DNA of 64,000 bases from Rhodococcus sp. SBT000017 (GTDB lineage: Bacteria > Actinomycetota > Actinomycetes > Mycobacteriales > Mycobacteriaceae), in the NCBI RefSeq assembly GCF_003688915.1, contig NZ_REFU01000001.1:3162001-3226000 (forward strand). Reading direction: 5' to 3'. The notes below the pieces were generated by a model. It had not been told where the DNA came from, searched no databases, and worked only from the letters and a program-made list of their open reading frames with translations. The position numbers and the translations under genes were made by a program. Of this stretch, positions 1-9,103 are shown one piece after another (position 1 is the stretch's first letter; each line of letters starts with the position of its first letter).

Positions 1-1
1 G

Positions 2-421
2 CTCGCGAATCAGATCGACACTCCGGTGATCGGCCCGGAGACCACTCCTGGTCGGCATCGTTCGCGGGCGGACTGGATCGCCGACGAGGCATGCGACATC
101 CTGCGAGTCGGCGCGATGAACGGCGGCGGCATCACGCCTGCACTCAAGACGGTGCACATGGCCGACGGGTTCGGGCTCGAGTGCGAGATCCACGGCAACG
201 GTGCACCCAATCTGGCGCTCGTCGGCGGTGCCCCCAACATCCAGTGGTACGAGCGCGGCCTGCTGCATCCGCTGGTGGACTACGACTGGGTGCCACCACA
301 CCTGAAGTCCATCGTCGACCCGATCGACGCGAACGGAATGGTGCAGATGCCGACCTGTCCGGGCCTGGGCGAGGACATCGACCTCGAGTACATCTCGAAC
401 AATCTGATCGCCGAGTACTGA
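2..421 (+). CDS. Mandelate racemase/muconate lactonizing enzyme family protein, C-terminal part (partial)
   Basis: The reading frame is open from the window edge, so only the last 139 or so residues are seen. The stretch DILRVGAMNGGGITPALK followed by HMADGFGLECEIHGNG is the usual end of the (beta/alpha)7-beta barrel of the enolase superfamily, including the late histidine strand. The C-terminal capping segment reads CPGLGEDIDLEYI. Such enzymes abstract a proton alpha to a carboxylate, most often as sugar-acid dehydratases. The neighbours (IclR regulator and three further enolase-superfamily genes) suggest sugar-acid catabolism. The substrate cannot be assigned because the metal-ligand half lies outside the window. 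Confidence 0.8.
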   Translation, partial: LANQIDTPVIGPETTPGRHRSRADWIADEACDILRVGAMNGGGITPALKTVHMADGFGLECEIHGNGAPNLALVGGAPNIQWYERGLLHPLVDYDWVPPHLKSIVDPIDANGMVQMPTCPGLGEDIDLEYISNNLIAEY

Positions 422-449
422 TGGCCGTCGACAATATCGGTGTCCGCGT

Positions 450-465
450 ATGAAACATCGTTCAT
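450..465. promoter_or_regulatory. Candidate IclR-type operator
   Basis: ATGAAACATCGTTCAT has ATGAA/TTCAT arms around a 6-nt centre that is itself nearly symmetric. It resembles the TGAAA...TTTCA half-site pattern bound by KdgR-class IclR regulators. It lies 20 nt before the ATG at 485 of the iclR gene, so autoregulation is plausible. Its position also argues against the longer GTG start at 440, which would place the operator inside the coding region. Binding itself is inferred. Confidence 0.5.
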
Positions 466-484
466 CATGAGGGACACTGTCTTC

Positions 485-1282
485 ATGGTGAACGATGTCA
501 CGGCCACAGCTGCGCCGGATAGTCAGCCGGTGAAGTCGGCCGAACGCACGATCCACATCCTCGAGACCCTGGCGGCGTCCCCCACGCGCATGAGTCTCGG
601 CGAGCTCCAGGAGGCCTGCGGGTACCCACGGTCGAGTCTGCACGCCCTGCTCCGGACGCTCAAGGACCTGCGCTGGATCGAGGCCGACGAGTCCGGCTCG
701 CGGTACGGCATCGGCACCCACGCCCTGCTCACCGGCACGTCCTACCTCGACAAGGACTCCGTCGTCGGCCGAGCCGCGGCAGTGCTCGAAACACTGCGCT
801 CCGATGTGCGGCACACCGTGCACTTCGCCAGACGCGACGAGGACTGCGTCATCTACCTCGCCAGCCGCGGTTCCAAGCTCGAGGTGCGTCGCATGCACCG
901 CGTCGGACGCAAGTTGCCGTGCCACGTCACCGCCCTCGGGCAAGCACTGCTCGCCGAGCTGACGACCGACGAGGTGACGACGCTACTTCCGAAGAAGCTC
1001 GAGCGGTACACCGCGAACACCATCGTCGACCGAGATGCCCTCATCGCCGAACTCGCTCAGGTGCGCAGGCGCGGCTGGTCGCTCGAGCAGGAGCAGGGCA
1101 CTGTCGGCGTGGTGTGCATCGCGACCGTCGTGCCGTATCGAATTCCTGCCACCGATGCGCTGAGTGTCTCGATGCCCGCCGGGATCGCCTCCTACCCCGG
1201 CGAACTGGAACGTATCGCCGGCGTGCTGACCGAACACGCCGCCGCCTGGGCACGCGAACTGCGCGCCGAGGGAGTTCGCTGA
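485..1282 (+). CDS. IclR family transcriptional regulator
   Basis: The 265-residue product has an N-terminal winged helix-turn-helix (about 15-75; LGELQEACGYPRSSLHALLR is the HTH). A C-terminal IclR effector domain follows (about 90-260; GRKLPCHVTALGQALLAE and the late GTVGVVCIATVV strand). The family forms dimers or tetramers that sense small acids. Its position between sugar-acid enzymes suggests that it controls the hexarate genes, by repression or activation. I chose the ATG at 485. An ATG at 469 and a GTG at 440 are in frame, but the 440 start would engulf the palindrome at 450-465. It ends 102 nt before the EAL gene. Confidence 0.85.
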   Translation: MVNDVTATAAPDSQPVKSAERTIHILETLAASPTRMSLGELQEACGYPRSSLHALLRTLKDLRWIEADESGSRYGIGTHALLTGTSYLDKDSVVGRAAAVLETLRSDVRHTVHFARRDEDCVIYLASRGSKLEVRRMHRVGRKLPCHVTALGQALLAELTTDEVTTLLPKKLERYTANTIVDRDALIAELAQVRRRGWSLEQEQGTVGVVCIATVVPYRIPATDALSVSMPAGIASYPGELERIAGVLTEHAAAWARELRAEGVR

Positions 1283-1384
1283 CGTACCCGGATGCGTGTC
1301 CTACGTCCACCGAACGCCGACCAGGCGGGTAACGTCGGAAACGAGCTGAAGACTTACTGTTCGATCGCGAAGAAGGACACCTTC

Positions 1385-2653
1385 ATGCCGGACGACGCTG
1401 TGCGCGAGCGTTCCTCGCACGAGGCGATTTCCTCTGTCCTCGCCGATGTGAACGCTGTCCGCCCGGTGTTCCAACCCGTGATCGAACTCGCCACCGGAAC
1501 CGTCCTCGGGTACGAGGCTCTGGCGCGGTGGCCCGAGTGGCCCCTACTGGACCTGGATTCCGTGTTTTCGACGGCGGCAGATCTGGGCGTGGTGGACGAT
1601 CTCGATTGGGCTTGTCGCACAGGCGCGGTCGACGCGGCACTCGCTGCAGGGATGGCACAGGAATTGTGTTTGTTCGTCAACGTAGAACCCCATACCGCGA
1701 CCGGACCGACCGACGCCGCCAAGCGCGCGTTCGCAGCAGCCGAGGGCCGATTTTCCGTGGTGTTGGAGTTGACGGAGAGGTCACTGCTGGCCGATCCCGC
1801 AGTGTTGTTGGCCGTGGTTGCCGACGGTCGGCGGGCAGGATGCCGCATCGCTCTGGACGACATCAGCGTGCATCCGGACACGGTGACCATGCTCGAGTTC
1901 GTCGCACCGGACATCATCAAGCTCGACCGTTCGTTGGTCCAGCGAGATCCGAATCGAGCGCAGGCGCGCGTGATCGCCGCGGTACGAGCGCATTCCGAGG
2001 CGACCGGGGCGACCGTTCTGGCAGAGGGGATCGAAAACGACGAACACCTCGCCCGCGCTCACTCACTCGGGGCGGTACTGGGCCAGGGATGGCTGTTCGG
2101 AAGGCCCGGTCCGCTGCCCGAGTCGGTGCGGACCGCACCGGGTGCGCTGTCGATTCTGAGCGAGCCCGTTGCCAACTCCGGTCTGGTGCCGAACATGCCA
2201 TCGGATCTGTTCGAGCTCGTGGCTCCGTCGATCGGAACCAAAGCCTTCATCCGCGCCATCTCCCGCCAGATCGAGGACCACGCCCGCGATACCAACGATT
2301 CGCTGGCCCTCATCTCCACCTTCCAGCATTCCCGTTGGTTCAGCCCGTCTGTCGCTGAGCAATACGCCTTGCTGGCCACCAAGCACGCATTCGTCGCGGC
2401 CGTGGGCGTCGGTCTGGGAGGCGAACCTGCACCGGGTGTGCGCGGGGCAGATCTCGACCCCACGGAGGAGTTCACCCGGGAGTGGACGATCACCGCGGTC
2501 GGTCAGCACTATTTCTCGGCGCTCATCGCCCGCGATCTGGGCGATACCGACTGCGCCGACGCGGATCGACGATTCGAGTTCGTGCACACGCACAATCGGC
2601 AGCTCGTCGTCGCCGCGGCCAGATCGCTCATGCGCCGCATCATTCCCATGTGA
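1385..2653 (+). CDS. EAL-domain protein with C-terminal DICT sensory domain
   Basis: This 422-residue cytosolic protein has an EAL domain first: YEALARW carries the signature, then LFVNVEP, LELTERSL, LDDISVHPDT, DIIKLDRSLV and VLAEGIENDEH. These are the strands that carry the metal ligands and catalytic glutamates of cyclic-di-GMP phosphodiesterases. From about residue 260 it continues as a DICT domain (SDLFELVAPSIGTKAFIRAISRQ to the end), a sensor usually fused to GGDEF or EAL modules. Predicted role: hydrolysis of cyclic di-GMP under control of the DICT input. The start at 1385 follows AAGGAC; an ATG at 1292 is in frame. Its stop is 16 nt from the stop of the convergent dehydratase gene. 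Confidence 0.85.
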   Translation: MPDDAVRERSSHEAISSVLADVNAVRPVFQPVIELATGTVLGYEALARWPEWPLLDLDSVFSTAADLGVVDDLDWACRTGAVDAALAAGMAQELCLFVNVEPHTATGPTDAAKRAFAAAEGRFSVVLELTERSLLADPAVLLAVVADGRRAGCRIALDDISVHPDTVTMLEFVAPDIIKLDRSLVQRDPNRAQARVIAAVRAHSEATGATVLAEGIENDEHLARAHSLGAVLGQGWLFGRPGPLPESVRTAPGALSILSEPVANSGLVPNMPSDLFELVAPSIGTKAFIRAISRQIEDHARDTNDSLALISTFQHSRWFSPSVAEQYALLATKHAFVAAVGVGLGGEPAPGVRGADLDPTEEFTREWTITAVGQHYFSALIARDLGDTDCADADRRFEFVHTHNRQLVVAAARSLMRRIIPM

Positions 2654-2669
2654 CCGGGGCCGATACCGG

Positions 2670-3869
2670 CTAGCGCACCAGCACCCTCGCCACGGTCCAC
2701 GCACGACCCTGCTCGCTCAGCGTGAATCCGAGCCCCGGGCGAGCGGACAGGTGCATGCGTCCGTCCCGGGTCTCCAGGTGCTCGTCGAACAGCGGGTCCA
2801 GCCAGTCGAAATGCTCCACCCACGTCTGCAATGGATACACCGCCGCGAGGTGCAGATGGATCTCCATGGCGAAGTGCGGGGCCAGCTGCAGATTGTGGTG
2901 CTCTGCCAACGCCGCCAACTTCAGGAACTGCGTGATTCCGCCGATGCGGGGAGCGTCGGGCTGGAGGATGTCGACCGATCCGGCCTCGATGAGTCGCACG
3001 TGCTCGCCGACGCTGGCCAGCATCCCCCCCGTCGCGATGGACGTATCGAGACCACGAGCGAGCTGCGCGTGCCCCTCGGCGTCGTAGGCATCGAGTGGCT
3101 CCTCGATCCAGACGAGATCGAACTGCTCCAGGATGCGGCACATGCGGTTCGCCGTTGGTCGATCCCATTGCTGATTGGCGTCGACCATCAACGGGATGTC
3201 TTCGCCGAGAAACTCGCGCACCGCGGTGACTCGGGCGATGTCGGTGCGCCAATCAGGCTGTCCCACCTTGATTTTGAGCCCGCCGATGCCGTTGGCCAGT
3301 GAGATGGCGGCGTTCTCGATGACCTCCTCGATCGGCGTGTGCAGAAATCCGCCGGAAGTGTTGTAGGTCTGCACCGAATCGCGCGCCGAGCCGATCAGCT
3401 TCGCCAGCGGCAAACCGGCCCTCTTGGCCTTGAGATCCCACAGCGCGATGTCGATTGCGGCAATCGCCTGCGTGGCAACACCGCTACGCCCCACCGAGGC
3501 TCCGGCCCACACCAGTTTCGTCCAGATCTTGCCGATGTCATTGGGGTCCTCGCCGATCAGAACTGGGGCGATCTCCTGGGCATGCGCAAATTGGGCGGGA
3601 CCACCTGCCCTCTTGGAATAGCTGAAACCGATTCCCTCGTGGCCTTGTTCGGTACGAATCTCGACGAACAAGAAGACCACCTCGGTCATCGCCTTCTGGC
3701 GGCCGGTGAGCACCTTGGCGTCGCTGATCGGATTCCTCAGCGGTAGCACGACCGAGGACAGCGTCACCTCGGCGATGCGGTCGATACTCGCGGCACCGGG
3801 TGCAAGTGCAGCGATCGCAGCCCCCGGGGCGGTGAGGCCACTGATGGGCTTGTCGGTGTCGATGGTCAT
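2670..3869 (-). CDS. L-talarate/galactarate dehydratase-like enolase-superfamily protein, third metal ligand replaced
   Basis: This 399-residue protein matches the talarate/galactarate dehydratase family throughout, with a constant offset of four from the numbering I recall for the Salmonella enzyme. It has the base pair K199/K201 (LKIKVG), metal ligands D230 (MVDANQQW) and E256 (WIEEPL), the H332/D305 dyad (APHFAMEIH, LQPDAPRIGG) and a family-typical C terminus. These enzymes dehydrate galactarate or talarate to 5-keto-4-deoxyglucarate. Residue 282, where the third metal ligand Glu is expected 26 residues after E256, is Gly (IATGGMLAS; GGG codon at 3024-3026). Activity is therefore uncertain. 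The start at 3869 follows AGGAG at 6-nt spacing. Confidence 0.85.
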   Translation of the reverse strand: MTIDTDKPISGLTAPGAAIAALAPGAASIDRIAEVTLSSVVLPLRNPISDAKVLTGRQKAMTEVVFLFVEIRTEQGHEGIGFSYSKRAGGPAQFAHAQEIAPVLIGEDPNDIGKIWTKLVWAGASVGRSGVATQAIAAIDIALWDLKAKRAGLPLAKLIGSARDSVQTYNTSGGFLHTPIEEVIENAAISLANGIGGLKIKVGQPDWRTDIARVTAVREFLGEDIPLMVDANQQWDRPTANRMCRILEQFDLVWIEEPLDAYDAEGHAQLARGLDTSIATGGMLASVGEHVRLIEAGSVDILQPDAPRIGGITQFLKLAALAEHHNLQLAPHFAMEIHLHLAAVYPLQTWVEHFDWLDPLFDEHLETRDGRMHLSARPGLGFTLSEQGRAWTVARVLVR

Positions 3870-3941
3870 CTGCGACTCCTGAGATCGTCGATCATGTTGC
3901 TTCACAGCCTATTTAGACGATCGATGTGGATCCAACACCAT

Positions 3942-4913
3942 TTATCGGCGGATCGATACCGCCAGAGCATCGATGTTCGACGCGATGTCCGCAACCCGAC
4001 CCACGAACGTATGATGCGTGACGCCCGACGAGTGGGGCGTCATCAGCACATTGTCGAGATCGCGGAACGGCAACACACTCGGCTCGCCCACGCCGTCCGG
4101 TCCGGGGTATCGGTACCAGACGTCGACCGCGGCCGCGGCAATCTGTTTGCGCGACAACGCGTCGAACAATGGTTGTTCCTGTACCAAGGGTCCACGTCCG
4201 ACATTGACGAGTACCCCGTCGCTGCCGAGCCTGCCCAGTTCCTCGGCACCGATCATGCCGCGGGTGCGGTCGTTCAGCGGTGCGGACACCACCAGTACAT
4301 CGGCGAAGTCCATCAAACGTCCCAGATCACTTGAATTCGAAACCCATTGGAGGCCAACGACTGGAGCCCGCCCGCTCCCGGTGACCGCAGCCCCGGTTGA
4401 CCCGTACGCCTGAAAGAGCTGCCAGGTTCGTCGACCGATATGCCCGAAGCCGACGAATCCGATTCGAGCACCGCTCAGCGAGAATGGTTGCGCGATGCTC
4501 GGGTCGTAGACCGAAGTGGCGAACACTCCCGAGCGGAGTGCGCGGTCCTGTTGCAGAAACTTTCGCCGCAGCATCACCGTCGCAGCCACGACGTACTCGG
4601 CGATGGACTGCTCATGGTGAAAGGTGTTGCACACCTGCACATCGGGGCCCAATCCGGAGCGGTCGACGTTGTCCGTTCCCGCGCCGACAACGTGCACCAT
4701 CCGTAACCTCGGCGCAGCGGCACCCATGGCCGCACTGAATTTGCCGCCGACGTACACGTCCGCGTCGGCGAGTTCTTCGATGACTCGACTTTCGTCGAAC
4801 GGAACACACCAGACGACCTCGGTGCCGACGGGCAGACCCGCCTCGAACTGCTCACGATGCGGCAGCACATTTCGATCGCCGACGACGACCTTCATCAGCG
4901 TACGAGAACTCAT
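3942..4913 (-). CDS. D-isomer-specific 2-hydroxyacid dehydrogenase
   Basis: The 323-residue protein has a Rossmann NAD-binding domain ([13 protein letters not shown], about residues 145-160). Catalytic-site segments are [11 protein letters not shown] (Arg), GEPSVLPF and TPHSSGVTH (His). Family members reduce 2-oxoacids or oxidise 2-hydroxyacids with NAD(P)H/NAD(P). The start overlaps the stop of the upstream glucarate dehydratase gene by ATGA (4910-4913), so the two are translationally coupled. That makes a sugar-acid intermediate the likely substrate, perhaps reduction of a 2-oxo acid made in the pathway. This is inference; the exact reaction cannot be read from sequence. Confidence 0.85.
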   Translation of the reverse strand: MSSRTLMKVVVGDRNVLPHREQFEAGLPVGTEVVWCVPFDESRVIEELADADVYVGGKFSAAMGAAAPRLRMVHVVGAGTDNVDRSGLGPDVQVCNTFHHEQSIAEYVVAATVMLRRKFLQQDRALRSGVFATSVYDPSIAQPFSLSGARIGFVGFGHIGRRTWQLFQAYGSTGAAVTGSGRAPVVGLQWVSNSSDLGRLMDFADVLVVSAPLNDRTRGMIGAEELGRLGSDGVLVNVGRGPLVQEQPLFDALSRKQIAAAAVDVWYRYPGPDGVGEPSVLPFRDLDNVLMTPHSSGVTHHTFVGRVADIASNIDALAVSIRR

Positions 4914-6256
4914 CGAACCAGGGCCGGCCGCTTGCTGTCGAACGTCCATCCCTCGATCAGGTACTGCATTCCGATGGCGTCGTCGCGGGCACCGAGCCCC
5001 TCCTTCTGGTACAGCTCGTGCGCCGCATCGATCTGTTCGAAGTCGAGTTCCACGCCGAGTCCGGGTTTGTCGGGCACGGTGAGGAAGCCGCCCTCGATGG
5101 CGAACGGCTCCTTGGTCACTCGCTGCCCGTCCTGCCAGATCCAGTGTGTGTCGATGGCGGTGATGATGCCGGGGGCTGCCGCCGCAACGTGCGTGAACAT
5201 GGCCAGGGAGACGTCGAAGTGGTTGTTGGAGTGCGACCCCCACGTCAGGCCCCAGGCGTCGCACAGCTGAGCGACACGCACCGAGCCGGCCATCGTCCAG
5301 AAATGTGGGTCGGCCAGCGGGATGTCGACGGCACCGGACCGAACGGTGTGGCCCATCTCGCGCCAGTCGGTGGCGATCATATTGGTCGCAGTCTGCAATC
5401 CAGTGGCACGTTTGAATTCGGTCATCACTTCGCGGCCGGAGTAGCCACCCTCCGGTCCGACCGGATCCTCGGCGTAGGCCAACACGTCACGCAGGCCACG
5501 ACAAGTCTCGATCGCGTCCTTCAGCAACCAACCGCCGTTGGGATCCAACGTGATTCGAGCCTCCGGGAACCGCTCGGCCAGTGCGCGAACGGCGGCGGCC
5601 TCCTCGGCGGCAGGCAGTGCGCCACCCTTGAGCTTGAAGTCCTGAAACCCGTACCGGGCCTGCGCAGCCTCGGCAAGACGCACGATTGCCTCGGGATCCA
5701 TGGCCTCCTCGTGCCGGACGCGCATCCAGTCATCGGCACCGGACGCCTCGTCGGCTGCACCGCGGTAAGGGAGGTACGTCTTGGTGCGATCGGCGACGAA
5801 GAACAGGTATCCCAGAGCTTGCACCTTCTCGCGCTGCTGACCGTCGCCCAACAGCGCTGCAACAGTGACGCCGAGATGCTGGCCCAGCAGATCGAGCAGA
5901 GCGGATTCCACCGCGGTCACTGCGTGAATCGCAATCCGCAGATCGAACGTCTGCGCGCCGCGGCCGCCGGAATCACGATCGGCGAATGCGCGGCGCATGT
6001 CGGCGAGAATCGCGTTGTAGCGGCCGACTCCCTGGCCCTCGACGAGCACGCGCGCATCCTCCAGGGTCTGGCGAATAGCCTCCCCGCCCGGCACTTCCCC
6101 AACACCGGTGCGGCCGTCGGAATCGGTGAGTACCACCAGGTTGCGGGTGAAGTACGGGGCGTGTGCGCCACTGAGGTTCAACAACATGTCATCGTGACCC
6201 GCAATGGGTATGACACGCATTTCGGTGACGACGGGCGTGCTGGTGTGGACGTTCAT
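4910..6256 (-). CDS. gudD: Glucarate dehydratase
   Basis: The 448-residue length and every active-site position match glucarate dehydratase with a constant +3 offset from E. coli numbering. They are K208/K210 (FKLKGG), D238 (LDPNGGW), E263 (YAEDP), N292 (TATNM), D316 (LADPHF) and H342 ([10 protein letters not shown]). The N-terminal capping domain has [13 protein letters not shown]. It dehydrates D-glucarate (and L-idarate) to 5-keto-4-deoxyglucarate in the cytosol. An AAAGG ribosome site lies 7 nt before the ATG. It is the first gene of a two-gene operon with the 2-hydroxyacid dehydrogenase and is divergent from the 2-oxoglutarate semialdehyde dehydrogenase gene across a 288-nt promoter region. 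Confidence 0.95.
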   Translation of the reverse strand: MNVHTSTPVVTEMRVIPIAGHDDMLLNLSGAHAPYFTRNLVVLTDSDGRTGVGEVPGGEAIRQTLEDARVLVEGQGVGRYNAILADMRRAFADRDSGGRGAQTFDLRIAIHAVTAVESALLDLLGQHLGVTVAALLGDGQQREKVQALGYLFFVADRTKTYLPYRGAADEASGADDWMRVRHEEAMDPEAIVRLAEAAQARYGFQDFKLKGGALPAAEEAAAVRALAERFPEARITLDPNGGWLLKDAIETCRGLRDVLAYAEDPVGPEGGYSGREVMTEFKRATGLQTATNMIATDWREMGHTVRSGAVDIPLADPHFWTMAGSVRVAQLCDAWGLTWGSHSNNHFDVSLAMFTHVAAAAPGIITAIDTHWIWQDGQRVTKEPFAIEGGFLTVPDKPGLGVELDFEQIDAAHELYQKEGLGARDDAIGMQYLIEGWTFDSKRPALVR

Positions 6257-6544
6257 GTCCGACCTTTCTCACATACTTCTGGTGACTCGGCTCACACGGG
6301 ACACTAGGTCGCACGGTCGATGCACGTCCAAGACCACTTACGCATCGACCGATGCAGTAGAGGTATCGGCAATCGCAGGACGTGCTCATCGAGCCTGACA
6401 GCGGGATCGATACCGAGACTGAATCGAATGCGACTTTTTTCGACTTGGACATGTATCGATCGGCCTTCTACCGTGTTGAGCTATGAGCCAGGTCACGCCC
6501 TGGCGTCAGTGCATGTATCGCACCACAGCCCTAGGAGTCACCCC
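6257..6544. promoter_or_regulatory. Divergent promoter region of the hexarate genes with a GCATCG palindrome
   Basis: The gap separates divergent gudD and the aldehyde dehydrogenase gene. GCATCGACCGATGC at 6342-6355 is a perfect inverted repeat (arms GCATCG/CGATGC, 2-nt centre). GGTCGATGC at 6315-6323 repeats one half-site in the opposite orientation. Such clustered half-sites would suit a shared regulator, possibly the IclR protein encoded 5 kb away, though the motif differs from the site at 450-465. I saw no convincing gene in this gap. Confidence 0.4.
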
Positions 6545-8143
6545 ATGACAGCGTCGACGACACAGTCCACCAACCTCACCGGCCGGATGATCATCGCCGG
6601 CGTCCCGGTCTTCGGTGCCGGCACGCAGATTCACGGAATCGACCCCAGCACCGGCGCGAACCTCGATCCTGCCTACGGTCACGGCGACAATACCGACGTC
6701 GACAAGGCCTGTGCCGCAGCGGCCGAAGCGTTCGCCGATTACCGGGCCACTTCCTCGGAGACTCGAGCTCAGTTCCTCGAGACCATCGCAGACAACATCT
6801 CGGCTCTCGGCGACACGCTGATCGAGCGCACCGTCGCCGAGTCCGGACTTCCGTTGGCCCGCATCACCGGCGAGGTCGGCCGCACCACCGGGCAGCTCCG
6901 CCTGTTCGCTTCGGTTCTGCGCGAAGGTAGTTGGAACGGCGCCCGCATCGATCCGGCACAGCCCGAGCGCACGCCACTCCCCCGCGCCGACATCCGCCAA
7001 CGGCAGATTCCGTTGGGCCCGGTTGCAGTGTTCGGAGCCAGCAACTTCCCGCTCGCGTTCTCCGTCGCCGGCGGCGATACCGCTTCTGCCCTTGCCGCCG
7101 GATGCCCCGTAGTGGTCAAAGCACACGATGCCCATCCGGGAACGTCCGAGCTGGTCGGTCGAGCGATCGCCGACGCCGTCGCGTCCACCGGAATGCCCTC
7201 GGGCATATTCTCTCTGCTGTTCGGATCCGGCCGCGGACTCGGTACCGCCCTGGTCACCGATCCGCGCATCAAGGCCGTCGGCTTCACCGGATCGCGTTCG
7301 GGTGGAACGGCTCTCGTCGCCGCCGCAGCCGGTCGCCGTGAGCCCATCCCGGTGTACGCGGAGATGAGTTCCATCAACCCCGTGTTCGTCATGGACGGAG
7401 CTCTCGCCACCCGCGGTGCCGAACTCGGCCGCGCGTTCGTCGCCTCGTTGACGATGGGCTCGGGCCAGTTCTGCACCAACCCCGGCCTCGTCATCGCCGC
7501 GGACGGTCCGGGGCTGCAGTCCTTCACCGATGCAGCGGCCGCCGCGGTACAGGAGTCCACCCCCACCACTATGCTGACCCCGAACATCGCGTCCAGCTAC
7601 GCCGACGGCGTCACCACCCTGTCCGACGCGGTGACCGTGGTGGCGCGAGGATCGGATTCCGACGCCCCGAACGCCTGTCGCGCAGCACTGTTCGGTACCG
7701 ATGCCGATACGTTCCTCACCTCCGAGGCTGCTCAGGCCGAGGTGTTCGGTGCCTCGAGTCTCATCGTTCGTTGCACAGACGCTCAGCAGGTACGCGACGT
7801 TGCCGCACTGTTGGAAGGCCAGCTCACCGCCACGGTGCACGCCGACGAGTCCGATCACGCCGAGGCAGGCAAGCTCCTCTCGGTTCTCGAACTCAAGGCC
7901 GGCCGCATCCTCTTCGACGGATGGCCCACCGGCGTCGAGGTCGGCCACGCAATGGTGCACGGCGGCCCCTTCCCCGCCACCTCCAACTCCCGCACCACCT
8001 CGGTCGGATCGCTCGCAATCGAGCGCTTCCTGCGTCCCGTTTCGTACCAGGACGTTCCGACATCGTTGCTGCCCAGCGCAATTGCCGACGGAAATCCCGA
8101 CGGGATCTTCCGCCGCATCGACGGCCGGCTCATCCAAGACTGA
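6545..8143 (+). CDS. 2-oxoglutarate semialdehyde (2,5-dioxovalerate) dehydrogenase
   Basis: This 532-residue aldehyde dehydrogenase has the catalytic set N167 ([10 protein letters not shown]), K192 ([11 protein letters not shown]), E273 ([11 protein letters not shown]) and C310 ([10 protein letters not shown]). The long insertion-rich form and the motif [20 protein letters not shown] are typical of the branch that oxidises 2-oxoglutarate semialdehyde to 2-oxoglutarate with NAD(P)+. This is the last step of glucarate/galactarate breakdown. AGGAG at 6533-6537 supports the ATG at 6545. It is followed after 33 nt by kdgD and is probably one transcript with kdgD and the downstream dehydratase. Confidence 0.93.
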   Translation: MTASTTQSTNLTGRMIIAGVPVFGAGTQIHGIDPSTGANLDPAYGHGDNTDVDKACAAAAEAFADYRATSSETRAQFLETIADNISALGDTLIERTVAESGLPLARITGEVGRTTGQLRLFASVLREGSWNGARIDPAQPERTPLPRADIRQRQIPLGPVAVFGASNFPLAFSVAGGDTASALAAGCPVVVKAHDAHPGTSELVGRAIADAVASTGMPSGIFSLLFGSGRGLGTALVTDPRIKAVGFTGSRSGGTALVAAAAGRREPIPVYAEMSSINPVFVMDGALATRGAELGRAFVASLTMGSGQFCTNPGLVIAADGPGLQSFTDAAAAAVQESTPTTMLTPNIASSYADGVTTLSDAVTVVARGSDSDAPNACRAALFGTDADTFLTSEAAQAEVFGASSLIVRCTDAQQVRDVAALLEGQLTATVHADESDHAEAGKLLSVLELKAGRILFDGWPTGVEVGHAMVHGGPFPATSNSRTTSVGSLAIERFLRPVSYQDVPTSLLPSAIADGNPDGIFRRIDGRLIQD

Positions 8144-8176
8144 TTCACCCACACCTAGTTCAACGAGGAGACCCCC

Positions 8177-9103
8177 ATGCTCGACGGAGTCCTGTTCTTC
8201 CCCGTCACCCCGTTCACCGCCGCCGGTGAGGTCGATTACGACCTACTCGCCGCCCACATCGCGAAGGGTGTCGACGCCGGGCCCGGTGGAGTGTTCATCG
8301 CCTGCGGCACCGGTGAATTCCACGCCCTCGAAATCGAGGAGTTCGGCACGATCGTGCGCACCGCGGTCGACGTCGTCGCGGGCCGCGTTCCGGTCTACGC
8401 CGGCGCGGGTGGATCCGTCGCGCAGGCCAAGGCATTCGCGATCGCTGCGAAAGCCAACGGAGCCGACGGCATCCTGCTGCTCCCGCCGTACCTGGTGACC
8501 ATGCCGCAGGCCGGTCTGGTCAACTACACCAAGGCCGTTGCCGGTGCATCGGATCTACCGTTGATCGTCTACAACCGCGGCAACGCCCGCTTCACCGAGG
8601 ACTCGGCCGTCGAGGTAGCGCAGCTGCCCACCGTCGTCGGATTCAAGGACGGCACAGGAGATCTCGATCAGGTCGGCCGCATCGTCCGCGCGGTGCTGGA
8701 CGCCCTGGAACCGTCGGGCAAGCCCTTTCAGTTCTTCAACGGCCTGCCTACGGCGGAGGTCTCGCAGCAGGCATATCGAGCCATCGGTGTCACGCTGTAC
8801 TCCTCGGCGACGTTCGCCTTCGCGCCCGAGCTGGCCCTGGCGTTCTACCGCTCGCTCGACAGCGGTAACGACAAGCTCACTGCCGCACTGCTTCGCGAGT
8901 TCTTCCACCCGCTGGTTCGCCTGCGAGACAAGGTTCCCGGTTACGCCGTCTCGCTCATCAAGGCGGGCGTGACGATGGAAGGGATCGAGGCAGGCCCCGT
9001 GCGCCCGCCGCTGGTTGACATCAGCGCACCGCACCTCGAGGAACTGACCGCGATCGTTGCCGCCGGCCGGGCCGTGTTGGCAGACGAGCTCGCGGTGCAC
9101 TGA
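8177..9103 (+). CDS. kdgD: 5-keto-4-deoxyglucarate dehydratase (decarboxylating)
   Basis: This 308-residue protein of the DHDPS/N-acetylneuraminate lyase family has the Schiff-base lysine K157 (VVGFKDGTGD) and the tyrosine Y132 (IVYNRGN). The N terminus MLDGVLFFPVTPF is typical of KdgD. It dehydrates and decarboxylates 5-keto-4-deoxyglucarate to 2-oxoglutarate semialdehyde, the substrate of the dehydrogenase encoded just upstream. The ribosome site GAGGAG precedes the ATG. The stop TGA shares its A with the ATG of the next gene (TGATG at 9101-9105), so translation is coupled. Confidence 0.93.
   Translation: MLDGVLFFPVTPFTAAGEVDYDLLAAHIAKGVDAGPGGVFIACGTGEFHALEIEEFGTIVRTAVDVVAGRVPVYAGAGGSVAQAKAFAIAAKANGADGILLLPPYLVTMPQAGLVNYTKAVAGASDLPLIVYNRGNARFTEDSAVEVAQLPTVVGFKDGTGDLDQVGRIVRAVLDALEPSGKPFQFFNGLPTAEVSQQAYRAIGVTLYSSATFAFAPELALAFYRSLDSGNDKLTAALLREFFHPLVRLRDKVPGYAVSLIKAGVTMEGIEAGPVRPPLVDISAPHLEELTAIVAAGRAVLADELAVH

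Noticed and set aside
5018..6307. Plus-strand open frame of 429 residues opposite gudD
   Set aside because: GudD on the other strand matches its family at every active-site position; the plus frame is a GC-driven shadow.
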